From positions 1-16,569 of the forward strand of contig CAIVAH010000014.1 of the NCBI GenBank assembly GCA_903903765.1: a stretch of DNA of 16,569 nucleotides, read 5' to 3'. Positions 16,085-16,569 of the stretch are shown piece by piece; the stretch's first letter is position 1, and each line of letters opens with the position of its first letter. Below the pieces are notes generated by a model. The model was not told the DNA's origin and did no database searches. It saw only the letters and a list, made by a program, of their open reading frames with translations. Position numbers and translations under genes: made by a program. This DNA comes from an uncultured Methylococcaceae bacterium. Lineage in GTDB: Bacteria > Pseudomonadota > Gammaproteobacteria > Methylococcales > Methylomonadaceae.

Positions 16085-16089
16085 TTTTA

Positions 16090-16111
16090 TATTCATCAAT
16101 ATTGATGAATA
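16090..16111. promoter_or_regulatory. 22-base perfect palindrome, candidate operator
   Basis: TATTCATCAAT (16090-16100) is directly followed by its exact reverse complement ATTGATGAATA (16101-16111), with no spacer. It lies about 100 bases before the RTX start and five bases after another inverted repeat. Its size suits a dimeric regulator of the LuxR/FixJ type, such as the divergent one, but that pairing is inferred. Confidence 0.55.
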
Positions 16112-16211
16112 CAATTTAGTTAGATAAATGTAAATTAAGCGTAACTTTAAAATATCAAATCTCTATACCAACAGAGGTGTGATGTGTTCCTAAAATATGA
16201 TGGGATTATCT

Positions 16212-16569
16212 ATGGCTATTTATACATTTAAACAAGCAGTTAATACAACAATTAACAATTTTACAATTAGTGTTGACGTATTAAGTTTTGATTCCACCTA
16301 TAACGCTGCCCAATTAACCTTGAGTCAATCTGGCTCGGATGTCATATTGCAGTATGGCCTCGAAGTGTTAATGCTAGCGGGCATTAATCTGATTGATTTA
16401 AATTCTAGTAACTTTGAGTTTGCAGATGGATCGGCGGTATTACTAGGAACAATAGCGCCTGACACATTATCAGGTACACTCCAGAATGATTACATTGATA
16501 TGAGTAGTGGTGGTGCTGATACCGTAAATGCCGGTGCCGGTGATGACACTTTGTATACTACATTAGATA
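16212..16569 (+). CDS. RTX calcium-binding repeat protein, N-terminal part (cut by window edge)
   Basis: The reading frame is open to the end of the window (119 residues seen). The first 95 residues include DVLSFDSTYNAAQLTLSQSG and LAGINLIDLNSSNFEFADGS. They lead into GGADTVNAGAGDDTLYTTLD (100-119), the start of RTX-type glycine-aspartate nonapeptide repeats, which bind calcium and fold outside the cell. There is no Sec signal peptide, as expected for type I secretion, whose signal would be at the unseen C-terminus. I chose the ATG at 16212 because GGGA lies six bases before it; in-frame ATGs at 16197 and 16200 are possible, with a stop at 16191. It is probably a large secreted or surface protein (adhesin, S-layer or enzyme); which cannot be told here. 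No secretion genes are in the window. Confidence 0.8.
   Translation, partial: MAIYTFKQAVNTTINNFTISVDVLSFDSTYNAAQLTLSQSGSDVILQYGLEVLMLAGINLIDLNSSNFEFADGSAVLLGTIAPDTLSGTLQNDYIDMSSGGADTVNAGAGDDTLYTTLD

Larger units (their letters stand above)
15906..16211. other. AT-rich divergent intergenic region between the LuxR-type regulator and the RTX gene
   Basis: No gene is supported in these 306 bases. They hold a perfect TATAAT on the minus strand (15944-15939) that would start the regulator's transcript near 15932 but has a poor -35. On the plus strand there is a perfect TTGACA (16030-16035), whose best -10 (TTTAGT, 16055-16060) lies 19 bases away, so that promoter is doubtful. Two perfect inverted repeats (16064-16084 and 16090-16111) lie between the possible promoter and the RTX start, and a small CTCT/AGAG hairpin lies near 16161-16176. 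Confidence 0.6.

Noticed and set aside
1..16569. CRISPR array, insertion sequence or prophage
   Set aside because: No regularly spaced direct repeats, transposase, integrase or terminal inverted repeats were seen.

Overview
The window reads as an AT-rich gammaproteobacterial chromosome segment. The identities and pairings of its housekeeping genes support this: rpoZ-spoT, a 4.5S RNA followed by dnaX-ybaB-recR, an lpxC product with the gammaproteobacterial N-terminus MIKQRTLK, a TrmL of 157 residues, and an SrmB-like helicase with the RDxKNIGKRR tail. A methane-oxidising relative (Methylococcales) would fit the overall flavour, but nothing here proves it. No phage, insertion sequence, CRISPR array or tRNA gene was found; most of the window is core genome.

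Left part (1-5150). The C-terminal tail of a Fis-type helix-turn-helix regulator is cut by the left edge. A DEAD-box helicase on the minus strand faces it. Next comes a rhomboid protease gene broken by a one-base frameshift that separates the catalytic serine from the catalytic histidine. An unrecognised two-helix membrane protein follows, ended by a textbook terminator. Then come an APT1-like esterase on the minus strand, and trmL and a YheT-type hydrolase on the plus strand.

Middle (5113-10595). A long minus-strand gene array reads rpoZ, spoT, ffs (4.5S RNA), dnaX, ybaB, recR, hinT, with very short gaps and start/stop overlaps from dnaX on. It joins transcription, the stringent response, protein targeting, replication and recombination. 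ffs has its own sigma70-like promoter and a predicted leader of about 27 nt. dnaX carries an A7 slippery run that would give a short gamma form by -1 frameshifting. hinT overlaps the end of yheT tail to tail.

Right part (10721-16569). On the minus strand are pgk, a peroxiredoxin-like protein and a ZapE-type ATPase. lpxC runs divergently from zapE, across an intergenic region with two near-perfect inverted repeats over predicted promoters. A PAS/LuxR-type regulator follows on the minus strand. It is divergent from the start of a repeat-containing RTX protein cut by the right edge. Two adjacent perfect inverted repeats lie between the regulator and the RTX gene and are good operator candidates.

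The most informative points are the split rhomboid, the dnaX recoding site, the ffs promoter and leader, and the LuxR-RTX intergenic palindromes. I saw no convincing new multi-gene system.
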